Of a stretch of DNA of 18,274 bases, positions 7,869-15,342 are shown piece by piece. Each line of letters begins with the position of its first letter. Positions within the stretch are counted from its first letter, which is position 1. The stretch comes from Pelagophyceae sp. CCMP2097 (taxonomy: Eukaryota > Sar > Pelagophyceae), in NCBI GenBank assembly GCA_026770575.1, contig MU657164.1:943790-962063 (forward strand). Reading direction: 5' to 3'. The translations under genes and the position numbers were made by a program. The notes beneath the pieces were generated by a model that made no database searches, was not told the DNA's origin, and saw only the letters and a program-made list of their open reading frames with translations.

Positions 7869-7879
7869 CGGCGACCCAG

Positions 7880-7887
7880 TTCGGAAC
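7880..7887. repeat. 8-bp target-site duplication, right
   Basis: TTCGGAAC immediately follows the right terminal inverted repeat and is identical to the octamer at 6333-6340. Confidence 0.75.
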
Positions 7888-7892
7888 AGATT

Positions 7893-8144
7893 GAATTCGG
7901 GCAGATGTACGCTTGCACGGTTGCGGGTCTCCTGACAGTGGGCGCGGTCCACCGCGGCGCTGCCTGAGGTCCTTGGGTGCATTCCGGCGAGTGCCACAAG
8001 GAGCGCGCCTGCCTCCTCAAGGTACACTTTCGAGAGAGTCGCGCGAAGTGCGCCTCGAGTCTTTGGCATCGTCCAGGCACCTCCGAGTCGCGCGAAGACA
8101 TGAGCCACTGTCGAGCTGCGTCCAAGGAATCAGGTGGCGAGGCG
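7893..8144 (-). repeat. duplicated WD40 5'-flank segment, copy B
   Basis: This is the partner of 4514-4768. It would join directly to the proximal flank of the WD40 pseudogene (6213-6340) if the inserted element were absent. Compared with copy A it has an extra run of about 11 bases (ATCGTCCAGGC) before the CACCTCCGAG motif and several small indels. No intact frame crosses it. The following 8145-8330 interval shows no gene. Confidence 0.75.
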
Positions 8145-8332
8145 CCCGCGCGACGGCCCGTCGTGATGCGCCCGCGTCGAGGCTGATGGTCGGCAAAGCC
8201 GGAACATACCCGCATCTGATTCTGAGTCAGAGGCGCCGGGGACGCGGGGCGAGTCGGTCGGAAGGCCGCGTCACGCATCGTCGGTCGGAACGCCCCTCGG
8301 CCCACGGCCGACGTCAAAACTTGGCCTCGAGG

Positions 8333-8518
8333 TCAAATGTGCGCCTGCGCCAGCGCGTCTTGCGCGGCCTCATCCCGGAGGCAGCGCACAAACACCCTCT
8401 GCATGCACGTGCCCTCGCCGCGCAGCAATTCGAGGAGCACTCTGAAGCGCGCGCCGTTTCGGTATATGAAGAGGGGGCCGTTCAGAGGGTCGGAGCGGGA
8501 GCGCCGCAGCGGCCGATC
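8333..8518 (-). pseudogene. BTB/T1 (KCTD-like) domain relic
   Basis: The minus-strand frame from 8518 reads DPLNGPLFIYRNGARFRVLL and then LLRGEGTCMQRVF, ending in TGA at 8333-8335. It aligns with DPLDGSVFIDRDGARFRMLL and LDGPRMQRAM of the BTB/T1 domain at 17075-17590. Such domains form oligomers and often recruit cullin ligases. After the TGA a one-base shift restores FDLEAKF, corresponding to YFGLEA of the intact domain, so the relic ends in a frameshift. The first half (the KLNVGG.RF strand) is missing upstream. It is best read as a decayed fragment of a second BTB gene. Confidence 0.62.
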
Positions 8519-8678
8519 GAGTTCTCTGCATCCGGTGGGGGATCATGCGGTGGTGGCTCTCGCCCCGGACTGACGTTGGCGCACTCCGAGAAGGGCCTCG
8601 GGCTCGGAGTGCGCATGCCGGCGCCCCGAGGTGATAACTCTGACATGCGCAATTGCGGGGTTGACGCATGTCATGCGT

Positions 8679-8739
8679 GTGCGGGCACGAGACGCGTGTG
8701 CCGGCACGAGACGCATGCGTATGTGCCGGCACGAGACGC
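8679..8739 (+). repeat. three copies of a 17-bp GTGCCGGCACGAGACGC repeat
   Basis: Copies lie at 8679-8695 (one mismatch), 8698-8714 and 8723-8739. The GTGCCGGCAC core is palindromic. No protein-like frame covers the 8520-8900 interval. Confidence 0.75.
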
Positions 8740-8922
8740 CTGAGTACGAATCCCCCACGCGCAAAGCCTGCGCCGGGCAGACGATCCCGCCGCGGCATGC
8801 GCAGCGCGTGCATCGTGCACGATCGAGGCACCGAAGGAACCACACATGGACCTCAAAAGTCCTCGAGTCCTCGAGAGCCAAAGCTATGCGGATATGCGGA
8901 CTAGTGTTACAAACATCACCGG

Positions 8923-9750
8923 TCAGCCGAGGGGCGCGTGCGGGCCGAGGAGCGCGTCTCGGAGCGCGTCTGTAGCGCCGGGCGTCGCCCAGACGGCTGC
9001 GCAGAAGAATGGCACGACGACCCAGGGCTTTTGCCGCCGCGGGAGGGCCTTTGCGAGGGATCGGATGTCGCCGCGGGTCTGACCGTTGAGGACGAAGCCT
9101 TTGGCTTGGAAGAAACGTAAACCTTTTCCGTTGAAAGCCTCCACTTCCACAACCAATTTTCCAGCCCCTCTTTGTACCGCAAACGCTTCCGCCGCCGCCA
9201 GGAGCGATTCGCCGACGCCCCGGCCGCGCTCGGGGACGAGGACGGCGACATTTTCCAGGACATTTGTGTCCTTGAGAAGGGCGAAGCCGACGAGGTCGCG
9301 CGGGTATGCGGCGCGCTGGGCAATCAGAAGAGCACCCGCCTATAAGTCGGCTCCGGGAGGGCGGCGCGGGAGCCGCGGGAGCCGCGGAGGTCTCGGGAGC
9401 CGCGGAGGACGCGGGAGCCGCAAATGACTCGGGAGCCGCGGGGGACTCGGGAGTCGCGAGACGCTCCCTTCAGATTCGGACGCGGGTCAAGGTACCCCGC
9501 CCTTCTTCTTCAGCAGCCCCTCCGTCGCCCTTCGGGCATTTTCCGCGCCGTCGAAGTTTGGCGGCTTGACGGCGGAGCCCGGGCCGCCGCGCTGCGTGGA
9601 AAAGGCGCGAACGAGTAGACATATTTCACCGGCACGCTGTATCGCCTCAACGTCCGTCATTTGCCGGACGTCGACCTTGGTCACCTTCGCCGGGCGGCCC
9701 AGCGCCGCAACGGTCGCGGCCAAGGCGAGGAAGAGCGTTTGGAGACGCAT
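8923..9750 (-). CDS. GNAT-family N-acetyltransferase, two exons, signal peptide
   Basis: Exon 1 (9496-9750) starts at ATG and encodes a hydrophobic leader (MRLQTLFLALAATVAALG), then DVRQMTDVEAIQRA, typical of the first GNAT strand and helix. Exon 2 (8923-9339) holds the acetyl-CoA loop ERGRGVGESLL (R-x-x-G-x-G, motif A) and NGKGLRFFQAKGF (motif B), and ends at TGA 8923-8925. The exons join in phase 0 across a GT...AG intron at 9340-9495, giving about 223 residues. Exon 2 begins right after TATAG, which is an in-frame stop if not spliced out. GNAT enzymes move acetyl from acetyl-CoA to an amine; the substrate is unknown. The leader implies ER entry (secreted, or plastid via the bipartite route), but no phenylalanine follows the cleavage region as plastid signals usually require. 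Confidence 0.74.
9340..9495 (-). other. intron of the GNAT gene, filled with GGGAGCCGCGG repeats
   Basis: The 156-nt intron reads GTACCT at the donor and TTATAG at the acceptor. Its middle (about 9358-9450) is a degenerate array of GGGAGCCGCGG-type units on the plus strand. In-frame stops at both ends (TGA shortly after the donor, TAG at the acceptor) make retention unlikely. Confidence 0.68.
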
Positions 9751-10040
9751 GCCACGGCGGTCTCGGGGCGCCGGCCCGTATCGACCTCGCGGCCCGTAAA
9801 GACGCCGCGCGCGGCCGCGCTCGAAGTGGCCGCGCAAAGGCAGCGCGGCGCGGGCCCCCCAAAAGGCCTCGGCTGGCGGACGGGCTCGCGCGGCTCGCGA
9901 GAGCTCAGCTGAGCTGCAGATCGAGCTCGGGGTCTTTCGCCAAAGCGACCCTTTCACGTCACACGACACCGTTCCAGAAACCTGGCCACAGCGCCTCGCG
10001 CGCGCCGGCGGTTCACAGGGGGCGAACACAGCATCCGCAC

Positions 10041-10262
10041 CCTGTCTGCGTCCGCGCGTCCTCCGCGTCCGCACCACGTCCGCGCCCGCAAACAGATTTA
10101 GTCGTCTGCGTTTGGGCGTGTTTTGCATCCGTGGAGGGCCTGCTTCCGCTCCGCGTCCGCGTCCGCTCTGCGTCCGCGTCCGCGCTGCGTCCACGTCTGT
10201 ACCGCGGACGCATCCGTGAAGGGTCCTTGTCTGCGCCGCGTCCGCATCTACGCCGCGTCCGC
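10041..10262 (+). repeat. degenerate CGTCCG hexamer repeat tract
   Basis: The tract is dominated by GCGTCCGC, CGCGTCCG and TGCATCCG words with no fixed period. The overlapping frames encode Arg/Ala/Asp low complexity and no domain. A weaker tract of the same kind lies at 10940-11090, where it shares the CCGTGGAGGG and TTTGCATCC words. From 10265 to 10940 I see no supportable gene; minus-strand frames there include YVIGFLRHGG-like stretches that are too weak to call. Confidence 0.55.
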
Positions 10263-11447
10263 ATCCACAGGGCTTGGCCACCCTTTTTGTATCTCGAATA
10301 GAAGATTGACGAATGGCTCTCAAGCCTCCTCAGCCAATTGCATCAGTAACGATGGCCGCTGCGCGGCGGGTTTCTTCCGTCCCCTAGACGCCAAGCCTAT
10401 CTCGCGGTCGTGCCTCGCAGCCGCATCGACTCGCGGTCGCATGCAGTCGTCTCATCCGCACCAGGGCGATGATGCGGCCCGTGCCGTCGGTGCCGACGTC
10501 ACGGGAGCGCAGCATGTGCGGCCGACCACCCATTTGATTTTGGAACTTGGACGCCCTTCCGTTTCAAAGGCTTGGGATGCTCCACTGGCACGCCGCCGTG
10601 CCGCAGAAATCCGATGACGTACCACGGCGGACGGCAGCGCTGAGTTGGCGCTGGACACGGCGGGAGCGTCGTCTTCGGCGGCCCAGGTGATGAAGGCATA
10701 GACAAGTTGAGACTGGCGCTATACACGTAGGCGCTTGACAAATGCTCTCGTTCCGTGGCAAGGCCCTCCACCAGCTCGGATCGACTTGTGGCAGAGGATA
10801 CCCGAGACATGTGCAATGCACGGCACACACGCGGCGCACCTTGGAGGACGATGCATCAAGCCAAGCGCATTGATCCGTCTTTGTCCTGCAAAGACTTTAT
10901 ATCCAGATCGTCACGCTGCCCGAGAATGCTCCATGGCCAGCCGTGATCTCGTGACGATTCGTATACGGACACATTGTGCTCGCATCCGTGCGACGTCTGA
11001 ATCCGTCGGGCGTTCGCGTCCATCGGGCGTCTGCGTCTGTGGAGGGTCCACGTCACCCTGTTTGCATCCGCACCACCACAGATGCAGACTCGAGCAGACG
11101 CAAATGGAATCTGCAAGCCATCAAAGACGAACGTCCGTGTCCGTGAGCTACTTTAGGCGGACGATGAAGCGGACGACGGGACGGAGGCGGTGCGGCGCTG
11201 CGGTGGCCATCTCTCGAGTAGACTTCTCTATTGGCCGATCGAACACTCCGTTGCCTGATCGGATATGACTGCGGAAAGGCGCGCTCGCCGCCGGCCGCGC
11301 GAACCCGGGGCGGCAGGCGAGAGCCAAAGGCGAGCCCGACAGCCGCCCGATAAGGGCCCCCGTAGGGGCTATCACCTAAGGATTTGTCGGTTTCGTAACT
11401 GCCCAAAAGAACGTTCCTAAAATGGTCTTTTTTGTTCCGTTGATGGG

Positions 11448-11473
11448 ACACGCCGATGAAGGTATCGGCGTGT
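11448..11473. repeat. perfect 10-bp stem-loop
   Basis: ACACGCCGAT and ATCGGCGTGT are exact inverted arms around the 6-nt loop GAAGGT. It lies 40 bp beyond the stop of the MYND exon on its 3' side, so it could form in that transcript. The 11100-11440 stretch before it shows no recognisable gene. Confidence 0.6.
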
Positions 11474-11512
11474 TCGCGCCGCCGCGGCGGTCACGTGGGC
11501 GGATTTTGAACC

Positions 11513-11701
11513 TTATATGCGCCTAGGCTTATATGCGTCTCCCACGAGCTGGCACTTACTGGAGCAGTAGTGGCGGGATTTGCACTTGGTGCAGTGCTTG
11601 CCGCCCTGCTCGGCGCAGACGCAGCAGGGCTTCGGGGTGGCGGCCTTGAGCGGCTCGTCCATCGCGATCGTGCGGGCGACCTGTGTGAATTCGAAGATCA
11701 T
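11513..11701 (-). CDS. MYND zinc-finger protein, probable 5' exon
   Basis: From the ATG at 11699-11701 (or the internal ATG at 11660-11662) the frame encodes a short leader and then PKPCCVCAEQGGKHC, TKCKSRHYCSSKCQ. This is the Cys-x2-Cys...Cys-x2-Cys...YCSxxCQ core of a MYND finger, a zinc-binding protein-interaction module common in algal repeat proteins. A complete MYND finger continues D/W..HK..C, and that last half is missing. After CQ the codons read CTC then GTGGGA, so a splice donor at GTGGGA is likely and the frame to the stop at 11513 would be intronic. I could not find the second half in the next 500 bp. The gene is either spliced over a longer distance or truncated. Confidence 0.6.
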   Translation of the reverse strand: MIFEFTQVARTIAMDEPLKAATPKPCCVCAEQGGKHCTKCKSRHYCSSKCQLVGDAYKPRRI

Positions 11702-11910
11702 GAAGCGACTGCAAGATTTCGGTCTTTTCGGAACGAGGGCCGACTGACCGGGGGCGGGCAGTCCCGAGCGCCTCGGGCGCGGCCGGCGCGACGGGCGTTG
11801 CGGCAGCGTGTGCGGCGGCGCTGCGGGCTCAGAGCGCGGGCTCTCGACACGTCGGCGTGTGTGCACGTCCGGGTCTGTTTAGCGAACACGAACCCAGGAA
11901 TTGGGTCTAG

Positions 11911-12099
11911 AGACCCGGACTCTCAGGAGCAGCCGGACCGTGAGGAGCAGCCGGACCATGGGGAGCACCTGCGAGGAAGACCTGCAATTGACTTTCAGGA
12001 ACACCCGGACCGTCCGAAACACCCAGATCTGATCCTGAAGAGAACCCGGGCCGAACCCTGAGGAACACCCGGACCCTCAAGAATGCCCGGACCGTGAGA
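11911..12099 (+). repeat. degenerate GGAACACCCGGACCGT repeat, copy 2
   Basis: About eight imperfect units occur, such as GGAGCAGCCGGACCGTGA, GGAACACCCGGACCGTCC and GGAACACCCGGACCCTCA. They are the same unit type as the array at 2535-2617. Unit spacing varies from about 16 to 30 bp. The array ends roughly 55 bp before the stop of the ankyrin frame. Confidence 0.65.
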
Positions 12100-12155
12100 G
12101 ATCGACCCTCGCATGACGTGGATGGTACTTTTGAAAAGTCGCAGCGCCGTGAGAG

Positions 12156-13331
12156 TCACAGCGTCGTGAGGTGAAACGGCTTTTCCGTCGTCCGCCGTCG
12201 GGAGGGGTACGGCGTCGCGCAATCGCGCCGCCAGAGCGCGCGGAGCTTCACGTACGAGAAGCGCTCGCCTGCGGCGTACGCGCGGTAACCGCCGCCGGCG
12301 CGCACGGCTCGTAGGAGGGCGCGGACGTCGTCGTGGGTTATATCCGCCTCCTCGTCGGCCGTCAACGACATTTCAGCGCCGTGGCGAAGGAGCGCCCTGA
12401 CAGTGGCCGCGTGGCCCTGCAGCGCCGCGACCATCAGCGGCGTGACTTCGCTCGGCGTTTCCGCGTTGACGTCCGCGCCGTGCGCGATGAGCGCGGCGAC
12501 GACACCGGTGTCGCCGCGCCTCGCCGCGAGCATGAGCGGCGTTACCCCGTCGCTCTGCGTCGCCGCGTGCGCGGCGCCTTGCTCGAGGAGCAGCGCAACG
12601 ACGCCGGCTGCGCGGCCTCGCAGCGTCGCGACGAGCAGCGGCGTCGTGCCGTCATGCTTCGGCTTGCTGGCGTCGGCGCTCGCGGCGAGCAGCGCGCGCA
12701 CGATGTTGCCGTGGCCGTATTCCAGTGCGATGTAGAGCGCCGTCCGCCCCTCGTCGTCCGTCCCGTCCAGCAACGCGCCGTGGCTGATGAGCACTTCTAC
12801 GGCGTTCTGGTGGCCGTAGAACGCGGCGACGAAGAGAGGCATCGCCCCGTTCTCGCGGGCGGCGTTGACGTCCGCGCCGCGGCCGAGGAGGAACTCGACG
12901 ATGTCGGCGTGGGCCTCGAGGGCGGCGATGTACAGCGGCGTGACGCCGTTGTCTCGCGCGCGGCGGACGTCCGCCCCGCCGTCGAGGAGCACGCGGACGA
13001 CGGCGCCGTGTCCATTCTGCGCCGCGACGAAGAGCGCCGTCGTCCAGTCGTCCGCGCCGTCGTCGGCGCCATAGTCCGCGGCGAGCAGCGCCAATACCCT
13101 ATCGACGTCGCCCGCCGCCGCCGCCTCGAGGAGAGTCGGATACGAGGCCGTCGTTGTAACGAACGAGTGGACACGAGCGCGTCGGTTAAAGACTTTGTAA
13201 AACCACTGGATTACGATTGTTTGCCAGGGTACTAGGATTCCTAGTAGGTAGCACAGTATTCCCAAATGGGGTTTCGACGTACCCACGTACCCACACCTTT
13301 CGTTGCCGCCGCCGCCCGGTGTCGTACCCAC
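12156..13331 (-). CDS. ankyrin-repeat protein, 5' end incomplete
   Basis: The open frame carries eight ankyrin repeats of 33-34 residues between about 13145 and 12340. Good examples are TTALFVAAQNGHGAVVRVLL, VTPLYIAALEAHADIVEFLL and VTPLMLAARRGDTGVVAALI, each followed by a GADVN-type hairpin. A basic tail of about 50 residues (FSYVKLRALWRRD) leads to the stop at 12156. Ankyrin solenoids bind other proteins; the partner is unknown. No in-frame ATG precedes the first repeat: the frame upstream of 13160 runs through the 38-bp inverted-repeat arm at 13208-13260, and its most distal codon is GTG. Either a first exon lies further upstream or the 5' end was lost or displaced when the inverted-repeat segment arrived. 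The repeats themselves show no stop or frameshift. Confidence 0.78.
   Translation of the reverse strand: MGTTPGGGGNERCGYVGTSKPHLGILCYLLGILVPWQTIVIQWFYKVFNRRARVHSFVTTTASYPTLLEAAAAGDVDRVLALLAADYGADDGADDWTTALFVAAQNGHGAVVRVLLDGGADVRRARDNGVTPLYIAALEAHADIVEFLLGRGADVNAARENGAMPLFVAAFYGHQNAVEVLISHGALLDGTDDEGRTALYIALEYGHGNIVRALLAASADASKPKHDGTTPLLVATLRGRAAGVVALLLEQGAAHAATQSDGVTPLMLAARRGDTGVVAALIAHGADVNAETPSEVTPLMVAALQGHAATVRALLRHGAEMSLTADEEADITHDDVRALLRAVRAGGGYRAYAAGERFSYVKLRALWRRDCATPYPSRRRTTEKPFHLTTL
13208..13260 (+). repeat. left arm of a 910-bp inverted-repeat segment
   Basis: Without a 15-bp insert, this arm matches the reverse complement of 14080-14117 at 35 of 38 positions (GGATTAC, TTGTTTGCCAGGGTA, GGTAGCACA, TATT). 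The insert CTAGGATTCCTAGTA (13232-13246) is a near-palindrome. No target duplication is visible outside the arms. Confidence 0.75.
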
Positions 13332-13379
13332 GTTCCCCGACGCGCCTTATTTACCTTAACGTTGATTTGAAGGATATTA

Positions 13380-13598
13380 TCAAATCGTATGAGCGGCTTC
13401 GACGACGGGAGCTCTGTATCTGAGAGACACCATCTGCCGATCGGCCCAATCTATAGATTGGGCGGCCCAATCTGTTGATTGGGGCATCGAATTCGTCCAA
13501 TCTGCATTAATGAAAGCTCCGCGTGTAAATTCGGTCAGGTTGTAGTGCGTCGTTCGTGGCGTGCGATACAGCGTTGGAAAGGACTCGTCGAGGCGCAT
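13380..13598 (-). CDS. hypothetical protein, 72 aa
   Basis: The frame has a true ATG (13596-13598) and a stop at 13380. The product includes DWTNSMPQSTDWAAQSIDWADRQ, whose repetitive DWA/SIDW character comes from the two palindromes at 13444-13485. No domain is recognised and it lies wholly between the inverted-repeat arms. It is probably a chance frame. Confidence 0.15.
   Translation of the reverse strand: MRLDESFPTLYRTPRTTHYNLTEFTRGAFINADWTNSMPQSTDWAAQSIDWADRQMVSLRYRAPVVEAAHTI
13444..13485. repeat. 20-bp perfect palindrome followed by a near-palindrome
   Basis: GCCCAATCTATAGATTGGGC (13444-13463) is an exact palindrome. One base later GCCCAATCTGTTGATTGGGG (13465-13484) is nearly so. The two share the CCCAATCT arm and look like a duplicated site. 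Confidence 0.85.
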
Positions 13599-13614
13599 GT
13601 TTATATGTAAGAAA

Positions 13615-13665
13615 CTAACCTAACCCCCAACCCCAACCCTAACCCTAACCTAAAACCTAACCTGA
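13615..13665 (+). repeat. interstitial telomere-like CCCTAA tract
   Basis: The tract reads as CTAACC, TAACCCCC, AACCCC, AACCCTAACCCTAACC, TAAAACC and TAACC: short exact CCCTAA units flanked by diverged ones. TTAGGG is a widespread eukaryotic telomere repeat. With flanking unique DNA on both sides it is interstitial, not a chromosome end. Confidence 0.8.
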
Positions 13666-13998
13666 CTTCTAATGGCTCTAACTTCTGCTTAACGTCGATC
13701 GAGGCAAAGCGGACGACACATCTCCATCGTAGAATTCAAAACTAAGCAGCCCAGTTACATCAGATATCGCGTCCGTCCCGTGCATCGCCACTCTCAAAGA
13801 ATCGACAGATTGGGCCGATCTGCAGTTTGTGCATCTCAAATCCTGCTGCGCGGTGCGTGGATATCGCGCGCTAGGGCGCACTCCGGGGCCGTTTACGGGG
13901 CCGTCTCCGGGGCCGCATCGGGGCCGCATGGGACGTAATCCTCGGCGGACGGTTCGGGGTTTCCACACGTTGAAGCGGGTTTCCCGGGACGGGGCCGG

Positions 13999-14058
13999 CG
14001 TACCCACGTACCCCAAAGACGCCACGCCGCTCCTGGCCGTCGACGTACCCACGTACCC
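13999..14058 (+). repeat. CGTACCCACGTACCC repeats
   Basis: CGTACCCACGTACCC occurs at about 13999-14013 and 14044-14058, and also at 13278-13292, with a diverged form (GTACCCACGTTCCCC) at about 13324. All face the same way and lie inside the inverted-repeat segment near both arms. They resemble subterminal repeats. The 13670-13990 interval otherwise shows no gene. Confidence 0.65.
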
Positions 14059-14079
14059 TCCAAAAAAACGTACCCGGTA

Positions 14080-14117
14080 AATATTGTGCTACCTACCCTG
14101 GCAAACAACTGTAATCC
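14080..14117 (-). repeat. right arm of the 910-bp inverted-repeat segment
   Basis: This arm pairs with 13208-13260. It lacks the 15-bp palindromic insert and so probably shows the ancestral arm. Confidence 0.75.
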
Positions 14118-14168
14118 TGTCATGCTCTTGAAGGCGCCGAATTCTATGAAAGGGCTCTCACTGAAGAC

Positions 14169-14309
14169 AGCACCACCCAGGGTGGATTCTAAGCAGGCAA
14201 GGCGCCGAAGTTGCGTCGTGACTCGTGAGCGTCCACTTAAAAATTCCAACTTAAAGAGGGCTTTGATCACGCCCTTCGGGGTTGCTTGAAATCCACCCTG
14301 GGTGGGGCT
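14169..14309. mobile_element. MITE-like inverted-repeat element, 141 bp
   Basis: Arms at 14169-14195 and 14283-14309 are inverted repeats matching at about 24 of 27 positions, built on CCACCCAGGGTGGATT and AAGCA. The 87-bp interior has no coding signal. A solitary arm of the same type lies at 1326-1352, so the sequence is dispersed. No target duplication is apparent, so calling it a transposon remains tentative. Confidence 0.5.
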
Positions 14310-14389
14310 CAACACCAAGGAGTTGATGCCAATAAACTTCGAAACGAAGTCAAGCTTCCGGGGGTTCATAGATGCTCCCGCCTTTTCAT

Positions 14390-14484
14390 CGAAGGGGCCT
14401 CGGCGGTTTTGGTCTGTAGAATCCCAATCTATCGAGACCCGATAAAGGGGCCTCGCGGTCCGTAGAATCTATCGAGACCCGAGA
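14390..14484 (+). repeat. dispersed repeat with GTAGAATC motifs, copy 2
   Basis: The segment repeats GGGGCCTCG...GGT..GTAGAATC...ATCTATCGAGACCCG twice and matches the motif order at 2726-2812. The first unit also carries the CCTTTTCATCGAAGG lead-in. Confidence 0.55.
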
Positions 14485-14960
14485 AAAGGACCCGAGAACG
14501 GGACCCGCTGGAGACGCGATACACAGGAACCTTCCACAGAGACCTTTTACAGAGACCTTTTTACGACGACCCCCTACGACGACCCCGGCCAAGTACTGTC
14601 CATACGTCAAACCTTATATAGTCCCGCCGCCGTCGTCGGTACGGGCCTTGCAAACGGACCCTCCACACGGACCCTCTACGCGGTCCGACGGGGGCTTGCA
14701 GATGGACCGTCCGAGGACCCTTGACGGACCCCCGTATGGAGGCCCCGTATGGTGACCCTCTACGGGTAATCCGTGCGGAGACGTGATACGGAGACCCGCT
14801 ACGGCAAACTCGTACGGGTCGTCAAAGGGCTCGCGTTGAAACCTCCGACGGTCCCGCCACGGTCCTCCAAACGGACCCTCCGAACGGGCCCTCGGCACGT
14901 TCCGACTGGGGCTCTACGGGCCCGAGACGGGTCCCGCGACGGACCTGCGCGGATGCTCGT
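14485..14960 (+). repeat. degenerate minisatellite of CAGAGACC and ACGGACCCTCC units
   Basis: The first part (to about 14590) has CAGAGACCTTTTA twice and CTACGACGACCCC twice. The second part (from about 14640) has ACGGACCCTCC/T, GTATGGAGG and TACGGAGACCCG words at irregular spacing. Overlapping frames give Gly/Pro/Arg-rich sequence with no domain, and I find no gene from 14320 to 15310. Confidence 0.5.
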
Positions 14961-15309
14961 AACGCGAAGCTACGGAGATTCGCTGCAGAGACCCGCTACG
15001 ATGAGCCGCTACGGAGCCCGGACCTTTTCGTCGAAAGGCTTGGCGCACGTTGCCCGACAAAAAACACACGTGAGCATTGCGAGGAAAGACGGGCTCACCG
15101 CATCTCTTCGAGGCCGCCTCCTTTCGCGTGCCGTCGACAACTCTCAGGCCCGGGGATTTGAGACGTTTGAGACTGCGTCCGAACCAATGCAAGTGTCGGA
15201 CCCGGCAAAATCAGCCGCTGCAGAGCCTTTGAAGAGCGGGTCCGGCGGGAGGAGCCGCGGATGTCGAGGTGCCCAAGTAACCGAGTTCATCTTCTCGAGT
15301 CTCAACGAG

Positions 15310-15342
15310 GTAAATACCAGGTAAATACCAGATAATTACCAG
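15310..15342 (+). repeat. three 11-bp GTAAATACCAG units
   Basis: Two exact units (15310-15320, 15321-15331) are followed by ATAATTACCAG. The region from here to 16290 is GC-rich. It has an ATG in a good context at 15616 (AAGATGGCC) opening a basic low-complexity frame to 16203, but nothing that can be supported as a gene. Confidence 0.8.

Larger units (their letters stand above)
6341..7879. mobile_element. non-autonomous hAT-like DNA transposon, 1,539 bp
   Basis: The element begins CTGGGTCGCCG and ends CGGCGACCCAG, an exact 11-bp inverted repeat, and is bordered by the exact octamer TTCGGAAC on both sides. Short terminal repeats with an 8-bp duplication are the signature of the hAT superfamily (P elements also give 8 bp). 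It lies between the proximal 5' flank of the WD40 pseudogene and its distal flank at 7893-8144. The same junction near 4500-4520, beside the intact WD40 gene, lacks the insertion and so acts as an empty site. Subterminal regions are packed with TATGGGG/CCCCATA palindromes, as transposase-binding repeats often are. No transposase-like frame is present, so movement would need a helper. Superfamily assignment rests on duplication length alone. Confidence 0.68.

Noticed and set aside
8679..8739. A CRISPR-like array
   Set aside because: There are only three 17-bp copies with 2-8 bp between them, no spacers, no cas genes, and eukaryotic context. The other tandem arrays in the window fail in the same way.
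12333..13235. A 300-codon plus-strand frame opposite the ankyrin repeats
   Set aside because: It is the antisense shadow of the ankyrin repeats, shows only Arg/Val/Asp repetition, and has no recognisable motif.
13615..13665. A chromosome end marked by telomere repeats
   Set aside because: The tract is only about 50 bp, degenerate, and followed by kilobases of unique DNA and genes on both sides.
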